NCBI GenBank assembly: GCA_013813075.1
Contig: JACCSI010000672.1
Coordinates: 1 to 8,766 of the forward strand
Source: Acidobacteriota bacterium
GTDB taxonomy: Bacteria; Acidobacteriota; Vicinamibacteria; Vicinamibacterales; UBA2999
Length of the DNA: 8,766 nucleotides
Direction: 5' to 3'
Positions within the stretch are counted from its first letter, which is position 1; every line of letters begins with the position of its first letter. The position numbers and the translations under genes are program-made. Shown here piece after piece: positions 6,396 through 8,766 of this stretch. Under the pieces are notes generated by a model that searched no databases, was not told where the DNA came from, and worked only from the letters and a program-made list of their open reading frames with translations.

Positions 6396-6821
6396 TTACT
6401 GGACGATGATCTGACCCTGCAATGACGATTGGGTCGGCTGATTGTGGTCGTGGAACCCACACGTGCGCGCGACCGTCAGGTTGCCCGTCTGTTTCGACTG
6501 TCCCGGCGCCAGAAACCCAACATCGTCAACGGCAGGACAGTCACCATGATTCGGGTGCGGGTCCGAATTCATCTGATGCTGGCGCGCGTCGTTGTTGATG
6601 AACGTGACGCGCGCTCCCGGCGACACCGTGATGCGCTGAGGGCTCACACCGGCCGCGGTAATCGTGATGGTCGTCGTCGCCACTGGCGGCGCGCCGGTGC
6701 CCGGCCCGGTCGGGGTGCCGCCACCACCGCTGCCACCGCCATCGTTGCCGCCACTCCGGCCACTACCGCCGCACCCGACGGCCAGCGTTGCCGCCAGGAT
6801 CACTGCGCTGCTGAACTTCAT
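6396..6821 (-). CDS. Cupredoxin-like lipoprotein with Gly-rich linker
   Basis: A 141-residue exported protein. Residues 1-17 form a lipoprotein signal ending LAVGC, with C17 as the lipidated cysteine, though alanine at -3 is not ideal. A Gly/Pro/Thr-rich flexible linker covers about 18-47. The remainder resembles a small plastocyanin/azurin-type beta-sandwich: SPQRITVSPGARVTFINND (60-78), H82 as the likely first copper ligand, then C121-G-F-H124 near the C-terminus, giving the C-x2-H pattern of a type-1 site. The position where an axial methionine is expected appears to be L134 (SLQGQIIV), and H89, H92, C95 and H126 are extra. C95 and C121 could instead form a disulfide, in which case copper binding would fail. 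A good GGAGG ribosome-binding site (6834-6830) lies 8 bases before ATG 6821. It is last in the minus-strand redox cluster. Copper-mediated electron transfer at a membrane surface is the likely role. Confidence 0.75.
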   Translation of the reverse strand: MKFSSAVILAATLAVGCGGSGRSGGNDGGGSGGGGTPTGPGTGAPPVATTTITITAAGVSPQRITVSPGARVTFINNDARQHQMNSDPHPNHGDCPAVDDVGFLAPGQSKQTGNLTVARTCGFHDHNQPTQSSLQGQIIVQ

Positions 6822-6850
6822 GAACTCGTCCTCCGAGTGATGACGCTGTT

Positions 6851-6891
6851 GCCGAGGCCGGATCGCTCGGCCAACTGCAGCAATGGCCGAG
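6851..6891 (-). other. Two mutually exclusive stem-loops in the leader of the cupredoxin lipoprotein gene
   Basis: In the 87-base gap upstream of the lipoprotein gene, CTCGGCCA (6866-6873) pairs perfectly with TGGCCGAG (6884-6891) around a 10-base loop. The CTCGGC part (6866-6871) can pair instead with GCCGAG (6851-6856) around 9 bases. The two folds share an arm and cannot form together. No T-run follows either on the minus strand, so neither is a standard terminator. Confidence 0.35.
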
Positions 6892-6908
6892 GCATTACCC
6901 CGTTGGCC

Positions 6909-7790
6909 TCAGTAGAATTTCCGCGAGATGTTGAACCCGATATACCAGTCGTCGTGATTGAATCCGCCGCGCGCGACCTCGGCGAGGGTCGTGGCGAAAC
7001 CGTTTGAGAAATTGAGCTGAAAGGCGTGGCCGCCGGCACGCTTTTCAACACCAAAGCTGATGTGACCAACGCCGGGATCGTAGCCGCTGAGGCGCGGCGC
7101 AGCCTCGAGTAGCGCATACACCGAGGGACGTACGCGGAGTCGCGCGCCCACGCCGACGATCACGGTATTGTTATCGTCCACCAATTCATTCGGCAGTTCG
7201 TTCGTGTTGTTCACCCAGAACGGCTCGAGGTACAACGCGGCGCGGTCGCCAATCTCGCGCGAGACCAGCAGGCCGAGGCCCGGTGAGTAGCTGTCGCGGA
7301 AGTTATTGGTGCCCTCCGCGCTGACGTACGCCGCGATGCCCACGGGAAAACCATCGCGCTGGTTCTTGATGTCGTACTGTCCGAAGAACTGAACCGCCTT
7401 GTTTGACGTGCGGTGAACGCCAACCTGCGCCCCGCGGAACAACCCGAACCGATACTCGAGGCCGATGACGGCGCCGTTGTCGAGGCCGAACAGATCGCCT
7501 GCCAGGTCACCAAAGTCGCCGGCTCCGAGTGGGCGGCCGAAGCGGTGCGTGATCCGAAACGCGCTCTTGTGGCGCGCGACGCGTAGGGTGGTGGGGAGCG
7601 TGATCACCGAAAAATCCGGCTGTGCCAGATTGACGTCGCGATCGGGGTCGTCGTCCTGCGCAGCCGGGGGGGCGGCGGCCGTCGCTGCCGCGCTTTCCGG
7701 CGCAGAGCCCGACGCTTGCGCGAAGGCCGAGGATGGATGCGCCGTCACCATCGCGGCGGCCAACAAGAGAACGGAAGTGTTCACGGTCAT
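6909..7790 (-). CDS. DUF5777-like outer-membrane beta-barrel protein
   Basis: A 293-residue protein from ATG 7790. Residues 1-24 form a Sec signal peptide (TSVLLLAAAMVTAHPSSAFA, cleavage before QA), followed by an Ala/Pro/Asp-rich spacer to about residue 55. The rest alternates hydrophobic and polar residues in repeated short strands with Gly and aromatic residues (for example HKSAFRITHRFGRPL, GLEYRFGLFRGAQVGVHR, GVEKRAGGHAFQLNFSNG). It ends in an aromatic residue, Y, as outer-membrane barrels do. The strand pattern and FRITHRFGR-type motif are what I recall for the DUF5777 family, which often sits near haem and copper proteins. An in-frame extension to 7832 exists but would overlap the upstream cytochrome gene. 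ATG 7790 gives a clean signal peptide 11 bases after that gene, with AAGGA close upstream. Its role as a porin or as a scaffold for the neighbouring redox lipoproteins is unproven. Confidence 0.8.
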   Translation of the reverse strand: MTVNTSVLLLAAAMVTAHPSSAFAQASGSAPESAAATAAAPPAAQDDDPDRDVNLAQPDFSVITLPTTLRVARHKSAFRITHRFGRPLGAGDFGDLAGDLFGLDNGAVIGLEYRFGLFRGAQVGVHRTSNKAVQFFGQYDIKNQRDGFPVGIAAYVSAEGTNNFRDSYSPGLGLLVSREIGDRAALYLEPFWVNNTNELPNELVDDNNTVIVGVGARLRVRPSVYALLEAAPRLSGYDPGVGHISFGVEKRAGGHAFQLNFSNGFATTLAEVARGGFNHDDWYIGFNISRKFY

Positions 7791-7801
7791 GGTCCTTGCA
7801 A

Positions 7802-8260
7802 TCAATCGTTGCGTGCGCCGAGCGCAATCCATCGACGGATCACGGCGACCTGCCCTGGCGTCAGAAACGGCCCGCTCGTCCGTGGCATTCGCTGGCCAAC
7901 GATACCAGCTGCGCCTTCCAGCTTCTGGATCAGATAACTGTTGTCAGGATCGCCTGGAACCACCAGTATCGCACCCGGCTTGGCGACACTCGACCGATCG
8001 ACCAAAGCCGCGTGCGCCGTGCCGCCGACCAGATTGAGTCCGGCTAAAGGCATTCGCCCAACGTTCGTGTGACAGCCCGTACAGGCGACCCGTCCACTGG
8101 CATCGGCGGCGCTGAAGATGTCGTTCTGAATGCTGGTCAACGTGGGCGTGAGATTGGGCGTCGGACCAGTCAAGTCGCTGAGCTGCTCGTCGCAGCCAGA
8201 GCCTGTCGCGACGAGGCTGGTGAGGGCAATGGTGACGAGAGCGGAGGCAATTCTGGGCAT
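7802..8260 (-). CDS. Monohaem cytochrome c-like lipoprotein
   Basis: A 152-residue exported protein. The signal peptide (1-22) ends GSG before C23, a standard lipobox site. After a Thr/Pro-rich stretch (LTGPTPNLTPTLTSIQ, 30-45) comes one haem c motif, C60-T-G-C63-H64. M125 in QRMPRTSG is the probable axial ligand, and the C-terminal LTPGQVAVIRRWIALGA is a helix typical of small c-type cytochromes with a planctomycete-type or CxxCHTN architecture. Haem is therefore predicted to be attached outside the cytoplasm, with the protein anchored by lipid. Very similar lipoproteins, as I recall, occur in Acidobacteriota. The gene starts 14 bases after the CuA-protein gene and ends 11 bases before the beta-barrel gene, so the three look co-transcribed. 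Its electron partners are not known; the adjacent copper proteins are the obvious candidates. Confidence 0.85.
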   Translation of the reverse strand: MPRIASALVTIALTSLVATGSGCDEQLSDLTGPTPNLTPTLTSIQNDIFSAADASGRVACTGCHTNVGRMPLAGLNLVGGTAHAALVDRSSVAKPGAILVVPGDPDNSYLIQKLEGAAGIVGQRMPRTSGPFLTPGQVAVIRRWIALGARND

Positions 8261-8274
8261 CAGGTTTTCGATTG

Positions 8275-8682
8275 CTATTGGGGATTGGGCTTGGCGGTGA
8301 CGACAAGCGTCCCCGACATGGAGTCATGTCCCTCGCCGCATTCTTCGGAGCAGAGGATCTCGTAAGTCCCGGCAGTCGATGCGACGAAGTCGATGTTGAC
8401 GGTTTCGCCGCCGCGCGGCACCAGCTTGTTGACTCTGAACTTCTTGATCTGAACGCCGTGGACACCGTCGGCGGAACTGACGACCAGCCGAATGCGCTCG
8501 CCCTCCCAGACGTCAATTTTTGACGGTTGGAAGGTGAAGCGTTTGGCGACGACGGCAATGACACGGGGCGCAGAAGCCGTGGCGGGGTCCTGAGGGGCTG
8601 ACAATAGTGCAGCGCCACCCAGGAGCGCCATCCCCGCCACGGCCACCGCACGAATGAAGACGTTGGGAGGTATTGAAATCAT
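8275..8682 (-). CDS. Stand-alone CuA-type cupredoxin (cytochrome c oxidase subunit II-like domain)
   Basis: A 135-residue exported protein with a hydrophobic N-terminal segment (about 9-28), either a signal peptide or a single membrane anchor. The remainder is one cupredoxin domain like the C-terminal half of cytochrome oxidase subunit II. It has H75 (DGVHGVQI) and then C111-S-E113-E-C115-G-E-G-H119-D-S-M122. This C-x3-C-x3-H-x2-M array with the upstream histidine is the full ligand set of a binuclear CuA centre. It lacks the two N-terminal transmembrane helices of true subunit II, and no oxidase subunit I gene is in the window. It may carry electrons between membrane or periplasmic proteins, or be a copper-binding relative recruited for another use. 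It appears to be the first gene of the minus-strand cluster. ATG 8682 gives a sensible signal sequence, though no strong ribosome-binding site precedes it. Confidence 0.87.
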   Translation of the reverse strand: MISIPPNVFIRAVAVAGMALLGGAALLSAPQDPATASAPRVIAVVAKRFTFQPSKIDVWEGERIRLVVSSADGVHGVQIKKFRVNKLVPRGGETVNIDFVASTAGTYEILCSEECGEGHDSMSGTLVVTAKPNPQ

Positions 8683-8766
8683 CAGGTGCGAGGCGATGGA
8701 GCAAGGGTGATGCCGACTTGTCGATTCGCGTGTTTATTGTGAATTTGTCCGTAACCCCCCCACGTT
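8683..8766. other. Region upstream of the redox cluster
   Basis: These 84 bases are AT-richer than their surroundings and should hold the promoter of the minus-strand cluster or the end of a preceding gene. I found no -35/-10 pair with proper spacing on the minus strand and no operator palindrome. A run of seven C (8755-8761) is present. The window ends before more can be said. Confidence 0.3.

Noticed and set aside
7791..7832. Longer start for the beta-barrel gene at 7832
   Set aside because: It would overlap the end of the cytochrome gene and put 14 residues ahead of a clean signal peptide beginning at ATG 7790.

Overview
The window is about 8.8 kb of GC-rich bacterial chromosome holding ten protein genes and no RNA genes, insertion sequences or CRISPR array. 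The likely source is a member of the Acidobacteriota, perhaps Vicinamibacteria-like. I infer this from the style of the haem lipoprotein and the beta-barrel at the right end, which I recall from that group; no marker gene proves it.

Left end (1-1592): lipA (lipoyl synthase, minus strand, its last few codons cut off by the window edge) is divergent from a UPF0173-type metallo-beta-lactamase-fold hydrolase, with only 26 bases between the two starts.

Centre (1553-6293): this is an aerobic benzoyl-CoA (box) degradation locus. A TetR-family regulator (minus) is divergent from boxC (benzoyl-CoA-dihydrodiol lyase), boxB (benzoyl-CoA 2,3-epoxidase, diiron subunit) and a crotonase-family enoyl-CoA hydratase. 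BoxB makes the ring 2,3-epoxide. BoxC hydrolytically opens the ring, giving formate and a C6 semialdehyde-CoA. The hydratase is well placed for the following beta-oxidation steps. BoxA (reductase), BoxD (aldehyde dehydrogenase) and benzoate-CoA ligase are not in the window. The 38-44 bases between tetR and boxC hold a near-perfect palindrome, TTTGAACG-CT-CGTTTAAA. It is overlapped by a 17-bp-spaced promoter candidate in each direction, which suggests that TetR controls both itself and the box genes. boxB is split by a net one-base deletion at about 4119/4120. Once one base is restored, all six diiron ligands fall at the numbering I recall for Azoarcus BoxB. Two stem-loops separate boxB from the hydratase gene.

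Right end (6396-8682, all minus): this compact cluster appears to encode extracytoplasmic electron-transfer proteins. In transcription order it has a stand-alone CuA-type cupredoxin, a monohaem cytochrome c lipoprotein, a DUF5777-like outer-membrane beta-barrel and a cupredoxin-like lipoprotein. No oxidase subunit I or other catalytic enzyme is next to them. This is the part of the window whose job is least clear, and it may be an undescribed redox module. The hydratase gene and this cluster converge across a 102-bp gap with no clear terminator.
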